Shown here: piece by piece, positions 36,701 through 48,160 of the stretch
Layout of the letters: every line of letters begins with the position of its first letter
Numbering within the stretch: the first letter of the stretch is position 1
Origin: Caprella mutica
Lineage: Eukaryota > Arthropoda > Malacostraca > Amphipoda > Caprellidae
Reading direction: 5' to 3'
Length of the DNA stretch: 64,000 nt
Assembly (NCBI GenBank): GCA_947561585.1
Contig: CANNZV010000859.1
Coordinates: 144,765 to 208,764, forward strand
The notes under the pieces: generated by a model
What the model was told of the DNA's origin: nothing
What the model saw: the letters and a program-made list of their open reading frames with translations, nothing else
Database searches by the model: none
Position numbers and translations under genes: made by a program

Positions 36701-37531
36701 GGCTGTGCTTATATAATTCCAGAAAAAAATATTGAAAAACAAACAAGTTTACATGCGGAGGTTTCTGTTTTAACAGCAGAATTAACTGCAATATACTTGG
36801 CTCTTCAATATTGCAAAGATAACCAGGGAAGCAAGTACACAGTCTACACAGATTCAATGTCTTCCTTAGAACTACTTTCAGGTAAAAAAGTCAAAACATA
36901 CAGATATTTTACAAACAATATCTTGGAAATTCTAAGAGATTCAAATGGGAACATAAGTTTACAATGGATACCCAGTCACACCGGAATTGAGGGAAATGAA
37001 CGTGCGGATATGTTAGCCAAGGGGGCAAGTGTGGTTGGAAACTTGTATTGTAAAATACCCAAGGAGGACTTCTATAAAATAGCCCGTAATAGACTTATAA
37101 GCCAATGGAACTTGCAGTGGAATTATCAAGGTGGACCACAGCAAAAGGGACAAGCATTGAAGATGGTAAAACCTAATGTAATTTATTGGCCATGGGCAAA
37201 TAACAGTAAAAGAGTAATAGAGACATGTCTAGCCCGACTGCGAGTAGGTCATGTTGGTCTCGCACAACACACATTTAGATTTCAACTCTCCCAGAGCCCC
37301 TTATGTGAATGTGGCATGATAGAATCAGTTGAGCATTTTCTTCTTGTGTGTCCCTTGTATAACTTACACAGAGATAAACTGGTGAGTGACCTAGAAACTA
37401 TTGAAATTAAGGATACCCTCACATTATCACTGTTACTTGGAGGGTCAGATAAGTCTATACAGAAGCAGTTAAAGATAGTATGTGCCTTGGCAGACTATAT
37501 AAGATCCACTGGGAAGATACTTGTCCTTTAG
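33781..37531 (+). pseudogene. ORF2 (EN-RT-RNase H) of element 1, one frameshift
   Basis: Replicase of the non-LTR element. 33781-34725 encodes the AP-type endonuclease: ETWL, GGGIAILVRSDI, VGDFNAHHNYW and GSDHFSVLI are its metal-binding and catalytic blocks. 34745-37531 (+1 frame, no ATG of its own) encodes RT with SYRPISMLS, QSGFRKERTT, GVPQGGIMSPLLF and YADD at residues 349-352 of this part; RNase H with YTDGSK (Asp644) and IPSHTGIEGNERAD; and a C-terminal CxCx-H-C motif. The two parts should be one protein; the frame changes at the 9-A run near 34707-34715, just after the endonuclease. This is either a slip of polymerase or assembly, or a genuine inactivating indel. Confidence 0.88.
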
Positions 37532-37556
37532 ATTAAAAAAAAAAAAAAAAAAAAGA

Positions 37557-37669
37557 TTAAATCGAATTTAATCTCATATGGGTCAAGTCAACTATAAAAT
37601 TAGATTAGTCTTAAACCGAACCTTGACATGGTTGGTAGGCTTGACCCACTCTGGGTGGGTCAAGGTTCG
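37557..37669. repeat. Nested hairpin sequence next to the A-tail
   Basis: GAACCTTGAC (about 37618-37627) pairs with GTCAAGGTTC (about 37659-37668), and inside it TGACCCA pairs with TGGGTCA across a short loop. It lies between the retrotransposon tail and the 108-bp minisatellite. No coding signal. Confidence 0.6.
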
Positions 37670-38735
37670 TCTGCCTCCCCAGTAAGTGCCAGTCCAACTC
37701 TCTGGAAGTCCCATCCGGAGAGATTGGTGCCTGGTACCGAAGAGTAGAAATAGGCAGCTCCCCTCACTTTTTATGTGATTTTGCCCTCCCAGTAGGTACC
37801 GGCCCAATTCCCTCTGGAAGCTCTTCCGGATTGATTGGTGTCTGGTACCGAAGAGAACGCCCGGCAGTTCCCTCACTCTTCCTTTTCTTTTGCCCTCCCA
37901 GTAGGTATCGGCCCAATTCCCTCTGGAAGCTCTTTCGGAGGGATCGGTGTCTGGTACTGAAGAGAACGCCCGGCAGTTCCCTCACTCTTCCTGTTTTTTG
38001 CCCTCCCAGTAGGTACCGCCCCAATTCCCTCTGGAGGCTCTTTCGGAGGGATTGGTGTCTGGTACCGAAGAGAACGCCCGGCAGTTCCCTCACTCTTCCT
38101 GTTTTTTGCCCTCCCAGTAGGTACCGCCCCAATTCCCTCTGGAGGCTCTTTCGGAGGGATTGGTGTCTGGTACCGAAGAGAACGCCCGGCAGTTCCCTCA
38201 CTCTTCCTGTTTTTTGCCCTCCCAGTAGGTACCGCCCCAATTCTCTCTGGAGGCACTTCCGGAGGGATCGGTGTCTGGTACCGAAGAGAACGCCCGGCAT
38301 TTCCCTCACTCTTCCTGTTTTTTGCCCTCCCAGTAGGTACCGCCCCAATTCCCTCTGGAAGCTCTTCCAGGGGGATTGGTGTCTGGCACAGAAGAGAACG
38401 CCCGGCATTTCCCTCACTCTTCCTGTTTTTTGCCCTCTCAGTAGATACCGCCCCAATTCCCTCTGGAAGCTCTTCCAGGGGGATTGGTGTCTGGTACCGA
38501 AGAGAATGCCCGGCATTTCCCTCACTCTTCCTGTTTTTTGCCCTCATAGTAGGTACTGGCCCAATTCCTTCTGAAAATTCTTCCGGAGGGATTGGTGTCT
38601 GGTACCGAAGAGGAAGCCTGGCTTTTCCCTCACTCTTCCTGTTTTTTGCCCTCCCAGTAGGTGCCGGCCCAATTCTTTCTGGAGATCTTCCTGAGGGATT
38701 GGTGTCTGGCACCGAAGAGAAAGCCTGGCTAAATA
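37670..38735. repeat. 108-bp GC-rich minisatellite, ~10 units
   Basis: Tandem repeat with GCCCTCCCAG starting at 37783, 37892, 38000, 38108, 38216, 38324, 38432, 38540 and 38648: period 108, with one 109 step and a diverged first unit near 37675. Units 38000 and 38108 read identical; others differ at several bases. Because 108 is divisible by three, long open frames with 36-residue repeats appear on both strands, but none has gene-like context. On the plus strand every unit has a long pyrimidine run ending CCCTCCCAG followed by TAGGTACC, which resembles a splice acceptor followed by a donor-like AGGT. The GC content is far above the surroundings. Confidence 0.93.
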
Positions 38736-39233
38736 AAAATCCCTTGTACATATGTATATAAAATTTCAAAATATTTTTTTGTGTGCCTGTGTTTTGGTGT
38801 TCGTGTTTTATGGTGATTGTGTGTTGTGGTGTGTGTGTGATTGTCTTTTTAAATTGTAATATTTATTGTGAAATTAGTACTGAAATGAAAATCTATTACA
38901 AATACTCTTACGAAATAGGGACATATGGTACTAACCGGATCCCAAAAAAAAAAAAAAAAAAAAAAAAAAAATTCGCTCATACAATGATACATGTTATACA
39001 AGTTATAATACTTAGTTGATTATTGTCATTGAATTTAAATTATTCAATTTGAAACCATTTATTTTAAGGATTTACTTAATTTTTAATTCAATTGTCAATT
39101 ATGCTTATTCAACAGTCAATTTGACTGATTCAGTGATTGTCTGATTGATTGACCCCTTTGAACTGTGCAACTTTGGTGATTCAAAACCTAGTATTATAGT
39201 TAGATAAGCACGGTGCTCTTCCAGTTCCTGAAG
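38736..39233. other. AT-rich region upstream of MAN1B1 with an A28 run
   Basis: The sequence is TG-rich (about 38775-38850) and has a 28-base A homopolymer at 38944-38971 after CCGGATCCC, which could be the tail of a small retroposed sequence. From about 39100 the sequence should include the MAN1B1 promoter and 5' untranslated leader; no TATA box is obvious. An in-frame TAG at 39201 precedes the MAN1B1 ATG. Confidence 0.5.
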
Positions 39234-42200
39234 ATGAGTGCACCGTTACTCTTAGAAGAGGGTCGTTCCTACGTTACTCTCGATTTACCTCCAGTGCAAG
39301 AATTTACTCCTCAACTACACAGAAAGTCTTTGAAAAGGGTGAGTTTGGCAATTTTAAAAGTATCAGACTCTCCCACTTTTATGAACACATAAGAAAATAA
39401 TTCATGATACCTCTGACTCTTGACTTTACCTGCAAAATGTCCCATATTTTTTTATTTTGACTGATTCTGTGTTTCTAAAATACCAGAGTCCAGACTGCAG
39501 GAACTGGTAAAGTGCCAAGTACCTAACCAGTCTGCAGAATATGGAACATTTTTCCAAGATTCTCTGCGGGAGTTTTTGATTGAATTTTAGAAATTTGAGA
39601 TCTCTGCGGGAGATCTTGAATTAATACCTATGTTACCATTAATTTAGCTGCGGGAGATTTTGAACTAATTCCTATGTTACCATTAATTTAGCTGCGGGAG
39701 ATTCTGAATCTGCTACTGCGAGTCAGAGAGTAACTGTCTTTCAAATTAAAATCTCTGCGGGAGAAGAGACACATTCTGCAGACTGGCCAAGTAAAATAGT
39801 ATGTCTCATAAACTCGCCACTTGTCTCTCCAGCTCTCTCCAAAATTCAACAAATTCTCTCCAAAATGATCAAATTTTCATAAATTCTCTCCAAAATAACA
39901 TTGTAGCATAGGAGAAAAATAGATATAACTCACCATTTGCATTTGAAGTGCTCAAAATAACTGTCACAAACTCGCCATTAAAATAATAAAATTTAAATGG
40001 CGAGTTTGGACATGCTTTATTACTTGGACTAAAGTGTTCTCCAAGAAATCCTCTATTTTGACTTCTGTTCTCAATAAAATACATGTAAATATAGTATAGG
40101 AAGAAATTAAGGATTGTTCGCACAGAAAATGTTAAAAATGTCCCATGTTCTGCAGACTGGCTAAAATACCTTACGAGGCTAAATGAAATGACGCGGATGC
40201 TGGATTATACAGTTCCCGTTAATATATTACTGTATTTTAAGGATTTCTGAACTCCAACAGAACCCATGTTTCAGAGGATGGGAAATTAGCTAATAATAAT
40301 TAGCCAAAATTTCACTAAAATTCTGAGCCAAGCCAATTTGGCTTAATTATTGAAGATTTCAAGCCAAAATTAATATGGGAACATAGGAATTAATTCAAAA
40401 TTTTAAGCCAATTACTCAATTAGACATATCTGAGAGACTGAGTTTTGACCTTTTGCAATTTAAGCCAATTCCCAGAATTTATTATGAAGTTATTATTATT
40501 ATTATGAAGTTATGGTTCTGAAACTTTATACATTTATTTAAAATTGAATTCTCCATCTTTTTTGTTCATGTCATTTTTTCGATTAGACCCATAGAAAACG
40601 AGTTTTCGAATTTCAAACAATTTTCTAAAAAGCCAAAGGCTTTTTTTGGTTGAAGCTACGGCCTTGCGTTTTTTCTCATTCGATTCTCCATAAGATTACC
40701 TACAACATGATGGTATATGATTTCATTTTCGAATTGGTTTTCAAAATTTCAACTTTTTCGTGAAAAAAAAAAATATATAAAAAAATATATGTCAGAAAAT
40801 ATCTTGACAACAAATCCAAGAATCAAAAATCGTATACCATCATGTTGTAAGTAATTTCATAATAAATTTAATTCAAAAAACTGCCATGCTTTAGCTTCAA
40901 AATTGTAAACGCCCAAGTCTTTTGAATTACAAGATTTGTAGATCTCTGAATTAGTATAAAATCCCATTCAAAGTTTGATAATCTGACACGCAGCATACGC
41001 CTCCTGTGAAGGTTTGCGTGTAACTGAGGAATATTTCTTTGCGTACCTTAGTGTGCGTCTGATTAGTGGCACGTTAAATACCAGATATAGCAAGGTAATT
41101 AATTACTACAAATTATAATTGGCTGAGAGATGGTTTTTAGAGTACATATTGACTTTTTTTAATGACTAGTTTGTGACAGTTATTTTGAGCCCCTCAATTG
41201 CAAGTGGCGAGAATTAGCTAATTTTCTCCTATTCTACAATGTTATTTTGGAGAGAATTTATGATAATTTATTCATTTTGGAGAGAAATTTGGTGCTTTTT
41301 GAAGAGAGCTAGAGAGACAAATGGAGAGTTCATGAGCCTGAGCCATACTAGTTTACTTGGGCCATTTGCAATTGAAGGGCTCAAAATAACTGTCACTATC
41401 TTGCCATAATCCATTAAAATGGCGAGTTTGGACATGCTGCAGCTATATTACCTGGGCATCCAGTCTGCAGGATATGTGACATTTTTAACATTTTCTGTGC
41501 AAACAATCCTTAATTTCCTCCTATATTTACATGTATTTTACTGAGAACAGAAGCCAAAATAGAGGATTTCTTGGAGAACAGTTTAGCAGTCCCTGCAGTC
41601 TGGCCTGGCATCATTGCGTTCTAACTACAGCTACAGACTTTACCTTACAGTCTACTTGCTAGTCTGCAACATAGCTATGGGATATTTATAACATTTTCTG
41701 TGTAACCATTAAACAATCATTAATTTCCTTTTCTTATCCTCTATTTTGATATGATCATATTTAGGTACTGTTTACATTTATTTTATTGAGAACAGAATCC
41801 AAAAAACAAGATAGTAGATTTCTTGGAAAACTATTTACCAGTTCCTGCAGTCAGTGTCTGACTGCATCTCTGTGCTAGACTGATATTGTATTTGCCAGTC
41901 GGTAGAATTTTAGCTAATTATTCCTATGTTACCATTAATTTTTGGTGGCTAAATGGGGAAAATGTTGGTAGATCAGTCAAATATGTTGGTTGATTTTTCA
42001 GCTGTTTGAGCACCAAATACAGACTGGTCAGCTCTGTGTCAGTCTGGCTAGTCTGCAACTCTGCAGAACTTGGTACATTTTAACCTAATTAACATTTTCT
42101 GTTAATTTAAGTGTTAACAATCTTAACTTTAATTTTTTCCTATATCTAATAATTTACATATATTTTTGATTTTTCTAAGAATTGAAAGGTAAAAATAAAG

Positions 42201-45200
42201 GATTTCTTGGAAAACACTTTATATTATATAGTTTATTAGTTTCAACAGTCTGGAACTCTGGGTAACTAAAATAATGAGTTAAATAATGATTAATAATAAT
42301 CATTATTAAATATTTAACTCATTACTTTTGTTACCCAGAGTCCCAGACTGTTGAAACTAATAAACTATATAAAGTGTTTTCCAAGAAATCCTTTACTTTC
42401 ATCCAAGTCATTCCTATGTGTCTTATATGAGGACAGTCCCTTCACTCCATTGCATCCAATAATTTAATACATAAAAAAAATCTGTAGTGTGTTATGAAAT
42501 TCTTAAATGATTAAAATGACAATTTTAATTTTATGATATTGATAATTATTTCTAAAGGAAGTTATGATAATGCTTTGGTCTAAATTTGTTGATGATTATA
42601 TTTTTTTGGAAAATATATTTTTATAATTTTCATTAATTAGACTAATGAATAAATAATGCTATTTATGATTATTAATGGTAGAGCAATGTAGCTAATAAAT
42701 AAATAACAGAACTATCATCACATGGTCAACTTGACAAATTGAACTTCTCAGTAATAATTTCATTTAAATGATTTGATTTCAAATTTGAATTATAAAAAAT
42801 TCATGTTATTTATCATTTCATATCATCCCTCTACATTGGTCACTCTTACAAAATGATAGCTAGCCTACAATAATAAAATGTATATATTAAAAATCATTAT
42901 AATTTTCATCAACAAATAGATTTAAAATTGATCTATCATTTCCTAGTAATCTGATGACATTTTCACTTCTTACCATTTTCCCTCAGAGATGGAATCAACT
43001 GCCCCGTCTACTAAAGGCTCTCATCTGCGTTGTTTTGCTGCTGGTTGGTGCGTCTGTTATTCTGTACTGGAAGTACCACATCGTCAGTGAGGAGTTGCCT
43101 CTTGAAGAGATCATTCAACCTAAGGTTAGCACTGTCATACCAATTTTGGATGTTGTGGTTTGCTATTTACTTCAAGAAGCAGTGCAACATGGTGTTTGCT
43201 AAATATATAGCCAGTCAATATAATCATGTATAAAATATTTGAAAAATTACGCTCTGAGGCCCCCTTCACACTTGCGTTAGAAAAAATGCAGCAGTTTTTC
43301 TAACGCAAGTGTGAAGAGCTCCGTTAAATTTAATTGCCGCTAAACTTTTTGCCATGAGCAGAATTTCTAACGCGGCTTTGAGTAACACAAGTGTTAAGCG
43401 AGCCTAAAGGTACCACTCGAATAATTAACTAAAGAAAAATATACAAGTTTCATATTACTTTCCATGCTTTTCTTTGATGTCTACCTCATACCATTAAAAC
43501 AGGACAGCAAGTTAAGTTGCTGACAATTCTGTTCATTCTCTGAATTAATTCTTGCTCTGTTTTCTTTCAGGGTTTACATTCTCAATCTGAAAAAATAAAT
43601 ATTGAAGACAAAGATGAACCTATTTTGTAAGTATTCTTATTTCACAGCTTTATTTTGTTGTTTATTATGTTAGCTACCATTTATTATTTCTTAATTTGAA
43701 TTTTAATGCCCTTATATTGAATGAAATTAATTGCTATGTTTCAATAAAATCGTTATGCAGCATTTTTTTAAATAAGTTTCGAATTGCTAGCTGTCTGAAT
43801 TTTAGTTTTATACATACATATATGTAGCTAGCTACCTGTAGAATTAATTAAAAGATATATATGGAAGTTATTTCAGCCACTATAGTTGTATACCCTTCCA
43901 GTTGTAACACAAATACATCTGCTATTAAATATGTAATCATTTCTCATATAGAAATGCTGCTTATAGTAACTCTAAATACTGATCAATAGCTAGATATTAG
44001 TTTTATTTTTTATTTTGCATTTGTTTTTTACTCATTGACTAACATTAAAACCATCAATTCTCAGACAACCAAATGATGTAGAGAGTCCTGAGGATAGTAA
44101 CAGAGGTCAAATTCCACCACCAGGGGGCAGTAAGTAACAACTATTTAGTTGAATATAAACCAGACTGCATATATTGGCTGACTTTCCATTTCATAATTGT
44201 TAGCAACTATTTAGTTATAGACTGTTACTATGAAATGTAGCCACTGATTATCTATCACCAAGTGTTGATAGGTAGCTATAGATTTACCTATTCATTACCT
44301 CTTTTGTAAGATGGTTATGTTTGTTTCAGCAAATGAAAGAGCTGATGCTGTAGTTAAAGCCATGAAGCACGCCTGGGGCGGCTACAGAGAGTTTGCCTGG
44401 GGACATGACCACCTCAGACCCATCTCTAAGAGCTCACAGGACTGGCTACACTTGGGCCTCACACTCATTGATGCCCTGGACACGCTTTGGATCATGGGAC
44501 TCAAGGAAGGTTGGCAACTGTTTAATTAGATATATATAACTTTTGTTGATTTAACTTGAGTAAAACCATAATTAGATTATTATGACAAATTGGTATTACA
44601 ACTTATAATCAAGTTAAGTAATGTGAATGATTGAGAGACTCTTTTTTCTGAATTTAGCTATTCCACATTTCAGAGTTCCAAGATGCTAGAGAGTGGGTTG
44701 CTACTCAACTCGACTTCAACATCAACCAAGAAGTGAATTTGTTCGAGAGCACCATAAGGGTTGTTGGGGGACTGTTGTCTTCCTATCACCTCACCAAAGA
44801 TAAACTTTTCCTTGACAAAGCTGTGAGTTACTCTACCTAACACCTAAATATATAGCAAATAGATAGCATTTTCTCTTATTGTTTCACACTATCTCTTTTG
44901 TTCAGGCTGACATAGGTGAGAGACTACTAGCAGCTTTCAATGAAGAGAGCGGTGTGCCTTACAGTGATGTGAACCTCGCCACACGCAGGGCCTCCAAACC
45001 CCGGTGGGGGCCTGACTCCTCCACCTCTGAAGTCACCACCATTCAACTGGAGTTCAGAGACCTTACTGAGCAGACTGGAAACCCTGCCTTTGCTGTATGT
45101 CCTGATAGTGAATAATTAACAGTCTACCATGTGAAAGACAGACAAGTTATTTTTTATATTTAGGAAAATAGAGATGCTAAAAACCTTTTTTTTAGGGTCC

Positions 45201-47841
45201 TATAGCTAGCTAGTAGTAAAAATTAATTAGCTCTAAGTTAGACTTATATTTTGTATTTTTGTGATTACCTTCTTATATAGTTAGCATACTACCTACCTCT
45301 TATGCAATATATCATGAATAAGTTTCAGTTATCAAATTAATGCTGTGTTCTTTTCTCCAGGCGGCAGTTAACAGAGTGTCCCGTCATGTTCATGACCTCC
45401 CGAAGAAGGACGGTTTGGTGCCTATCTTCATCAATGCTCAGAGTGGCTCATGGCGCCCCCACAGTACCGTGACCCTGGGTGCGAGGGGTGACACTTACTA
45501 TGAGTACCTCCTGAAGCAGTGGCTGCAGGGGGGACAGACCGAGAGATGGTAAGCTTTGATAGGAGAAATCAATTCAGAATTATAACAAGTGATTATTTAT
45601 CAAGTTTTCCAGATAGGTAACTAATCATTCTCACTGTACAGGATGTTAGACGACTACATCGAGTCTATTGAGGGAATGAAGAAGCACCTTGCTAAGAGAA
45701 CAGAGCCCGGGAACCTTCTGTTCTTTGGGGAACTGCACGGTTCTTCAGGCAGCTTCGTCAACAAGATGGATGAATTGACCTGCTTCTTGCCAGGTACTCT
45801 AGCCTTGGGGCACCACTACGGTGTACCCCACAGGTTCGTGTCTGAAAGTGTCGCCCCTAAGGACTCTCATCTCAAGCTAGCCTCTGACCTCATGGATACC
45901 TGCGCACAAACTTGGCTCAGACAACCTACTAACTTAGCCCCTGAAATCACTTATTTCAACTATAAGGTAGGCCTTTCAACTTTATATGCTATTTTAACCC
46001 ATTATAAATTAATAACTTGATTCTATACCTAGGTATTTTTATTTTTCAAATAGAAAAATATTTAGACTATAAAATAGTCTATAGCTAACTATATTTGTCT
46101 ATGTAAGAAAATACAAACAATATTCCCATATTAATGAACTCTCACGGTGAGGAGCATTCATACACTAACTATTTACAGTCAATACAAATAATATTTCACT
46201 AGGGATGAACTCTTACGGTGAAGAACATTCATACACTATCTATTTACAGTCAATACAAATAATATTCCACTAGGGATGAACTCTTACGGTGAAGAACATT
46301 CATACACTATCTATTTACAGTCAATACAAATAATATTCCACTAGGGATGAACTCTTACGGTGAAGAACATTCATACACTATCTATCTACAGTCAATACAA
46401 ATAATATTCCACTAGGAATGAACTCTTACGGTGAAGAACATTCATACAATATCTATCTACAGTCAATACAAATAATATTCCACTAGGAATGAACTCTTAC
46501 GGTGAAGAACATTCATACACTATCTATCTACAGTCAATACAAATAATATTCCACTAGGAATGAACTCTTACGGTGAAGAACATTCATACACTATCTATCT
46601 ACAGTCAATACAAATAATATTCCACTAGGAATGAACTCTTACGGTGAAGAACATTCATACAATATCTATCTACAGTCAATACAAATAATATTCCACTAGG
46701 AATGAACTCTTACGGTGAAGAACATTCATACACTATCTATCTACAGTCAATACAAATAATATTCCACTAAAGATGAACTCTTACGGTGAAGAACATTCAT
46801 ACACTATCTATCTACAGTCAATACAAATAATATTCCACTAGGAATGAACTCTTACGGTGAAGAACATTCATACAATATCTATCTACAGTCAATACAAATA
46901 ATATTCCACTAGGGATGAACTCTTACGGTGAAGAACATTCATACAATATCTATCTACTGTCAATACAAATAATATTACACTAGGGATGAACTCTTACGGT
47001 GAAGAACATTCATACACTATCTATTTACAGTCAATACAAATAATATTCCACTAGGGATGAACTCTTACGGTGAAGAACATTCATACAATATCTATCTACA
47101 GTCAATACAAATAATATTCCACTAGGGATGAACTCTTACGGTGAAGAACATTCATACACTATCTATTTACAGTCAATACAAATAATATTCCACTAGGGAT
47201 GAACTCTTATGGTGAAGAACATTCATACAGTCAATACAAATAATATTCCACTAGGGATGAACTCTTACGGTGAAGAACATTCATACAATATCTATTTACA
47301 GTCAATACAAATAATATTCCATTAGGGATGAACTCTTTTATCATGAACTATAGAATTTTTTTTTTCAGAAATCTTCTCGCAATGACGATTTCTTCGTGAA
47401 GAGTAACGATGCCCACTACCTCCTAAGGCCTGAGACTGTTGAGAGTCTCTGGTACATGTACTCTGTTACTGGCAATAAAACTTACCAGGACATTGGATGG
47501 ACTATCTTTCAGGTGAGAGAATATAGTTACCCTTCATTAATAAGTAATCTGCTATTTGCAGTCATGTGGCATAAATCCAATATGTTGTATCTATTTGCAC
47601 ACAGGGTATAGAGAAGTACTGCCGTGTTTCTCACGGCTACACAACCATAGGTAACGTACGCAACATTGTAGACACCAGACCTAGGGACATGATGGAGTCT
47701 TTCTTCCTTGGAGAGACGCTCAAGTACTTCTACCTCCTCTTCAGTGAGGATAGAAGTACTTACAACATTGATAAGTGGGTTTTCAACACTGAGGCACATC
47801 TGCTACCTATGAAAACACCAGTTAAAGGCACTGTCACGTGA
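39234..47841 (+). CDS. MAN1B1: ER mannosyl-oligosaccharide 1,2-alpha-mannosidase, 11 exons
   Basis: GH47 enzyme that trims one mannose from Man9GlcNAc2 in the ER and helps mark misfolded glycoproteins for degradation. Exons: 39234-39338, 42987-43124, 43571-43626, 44065-44129, 44330-44509, 44674-44822, 44906-45094, 45361-45548, 45642-45966, 47369-47512, 47605-47841. All introns are GT-AG and the phases join into 591 residues without a stop. Type II membrane protein: short cytosolic tail, transmembrane helix about residues 46-63, short stem, then the catalytic domain from about 125. Expected catalytic residues are present: E182 (KEEFQDA), D338 ([10 protein letters not shown]), E487 (LRPETVES) and calcium-ligand T575 (FNTEAH). 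Cys404 and Cys444 should form the conserved disulfide; the loop between them looks about 11 residues longer than I recall for vertebrates. ATG 39234 follows an in-frame TAG at 39201. Confidence 0.93.
39790..41590. repeat. Large inverted repeat in intron 1 (arms ~39790-40165 and ~41160-41585)
   Basis: The left arm runs through GTGCTCAAAATAACTGTCACA and CCAAGAAATCCTCTATTTTG to CTGCAGACTGG; the right arm contains the reverse complements (for example TGTGACAGTTATTTTGAGC at about 41172 and AAAATAGAGGATTTCTTGG at about 41556). The right-hand side also holds a direct copy of the central ATGGCGAGTTTGGACATGCT block, so the structure is composite. It resembles a nested pair of fold-back elements. Confidence 0.75.
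40690..40860. repeat. Hairpin repeat with ACAACATGATGGTATA arms
   Basis: ACAACATGATGGTAT (about 40702) is matched by ATACCATCATGTTGT (about 40834) in inverted orientation, with A/T-rich sequence between. Small fold-back element inside intron 1. Confidence 0.7.
42190..42400. repeat. ~210-bp near-perfect palindrome in intron 1
   Basis: Starts AAAGGATTTCTTGGAAAACAC and ends with the reverse complement GTGTTTTCCAAGAAATCCTTT; arms of ~95 bp meet at an AT-rich centre (GATTAATAATAATC, about 42282-42298). The inner arms contain GTTTCAACAGTCTGG and CCAGACTGTTGAAAC. Its outer ends are related to the larger inverted repeat upstream. Confidence 0.85.
43256..43410. mobile_element. MITE with CACACTTGCGTTA hairpins, in MAN1B1 intron 2
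   Basis: Begins GAGGCCCCCTTCACACTTGCG, with CTAACGCAAGTGTGAAG shortly after in inverted orientation, then a second half ending ...CACAAGTGTTAAGCGAGCCT. A close relative lies at 58401-58565. Non-autonomous DNA transposon by structure; the superfamily is uncertain because no clear target duplication was found. Confidence 0.8.
46120..47335. repeat. 71-bp tandem repeat in MAN1B1 intron 9
   Basis: GAACTCTTACGG recurs at 46207, 46278, 46349 and onward every 71 bp for about 17 units, nearly filling the 1.4-kb intron (45967-47368). Units carry small variants (CTATTTACAG or CTATCTACAG; GGGATGAAC or GGAATGAAC) that occur in runs. One unit near 47216 lacks about 18 bp. The array ends just before the acceptor at 47366. 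Confidence 0.95.
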
Positions 47842-48160
47842 AGACTGACACACTAGCCTGAAGACTGAGAGTGACTGGCAGGAAGACTGAGAGTGACTGG
47901 CATGAAGACTGAGAGTGACTGGCATGAAGACTGAGAGTGACTGGCATGAAGACTGAGAGTGACTGGCATGAAGACTGAGAGTGACTGGCATGAAGACTGA
48001 GAGTGACTGGCATGAAGACTGAGAGTGACTGGCATGAAGACTGAGAGTGACTGGCATGAAGACTGAGAGTGACTGGCATGAAGACTGAGAGTGACTGGCA
48101 TGAAGACTTGAGAGTGACTGGCATGAAGACTGAGAGTGACTGGCTTGAAGACTGAGGCCA
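47842..48160. repeat. 22-bp minisatellite at the MAN1B1 stop codon and 3' UTR
   Basis: GAAGACTGAGAGTGACTGGC repeats every 22 bp for about 14 units; the first units are diverged and the MAN1B1 TGA (47839-47841) lies within the first TGAAGACTGA. A further stray copy occurs near 48410. As 22 is not divisible by three, all three frames of the minus strand stay open across it; those ORFs are artefacts. Confidence 0.93.

Larger units (their letters stand above)
31740..37555 (+). mobile_element. Non-LTR retrotransposon 1 (I/LOA-like, RNase H-bearing)
   Basis: A GC-richer leader, ORF1 with zinc knuckles, ORF2 with apurinic-type endonuclease, RT and RNase H, then a ~20-base A-run at 37536-37555. RNase H together with an AP-like endonuclease and a CCHC ORF1 points to the I/LOA group rather than Jockey proper. 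Each ORF is interrupted once by a frame change, so this copy is probably inactive. The 5' limit is a guess; the 3' limit is set by the A-tail. No target duplication was found. Confidence 0.88.
39339..42986 (+). other. MAN1B1 intron 1, full of inverted and duplicated repeats
   Basis: A 3.6-kb intron with donor GTGAGT and acceptor TTTTCCCTCAG. It holds three fold-back structures (separate entries), several direct copies of a segment around TTTCTTGGA and TTTTCTGTG (about 41500, 41700, 42100), and repeated CTGCGGGAGAT motifs at 39560-39770. No ORF of interest. Confidence 0.8.

Noticed and set aside
37764..38769. Long open frames of 247-298 codons with 36-residue repeats on both strands
   Set aside because: They arise because the 108-bp minisatellite period is divisible by three; several frames on both strands are open at once, and there is no start context, splice model or known domain.
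38783..39019. 78-codon ORF ending in a poly-Lys run
   Set aside because: The Lys run is the A28 homopolymer and the rest is TG-rich low-complexity sequence with no motif.
39869..40123. 84-codon minus-strand ORF
   Set aside because: Lies within the inverted repeat of MAN1B1 intron 1 and has no motif.
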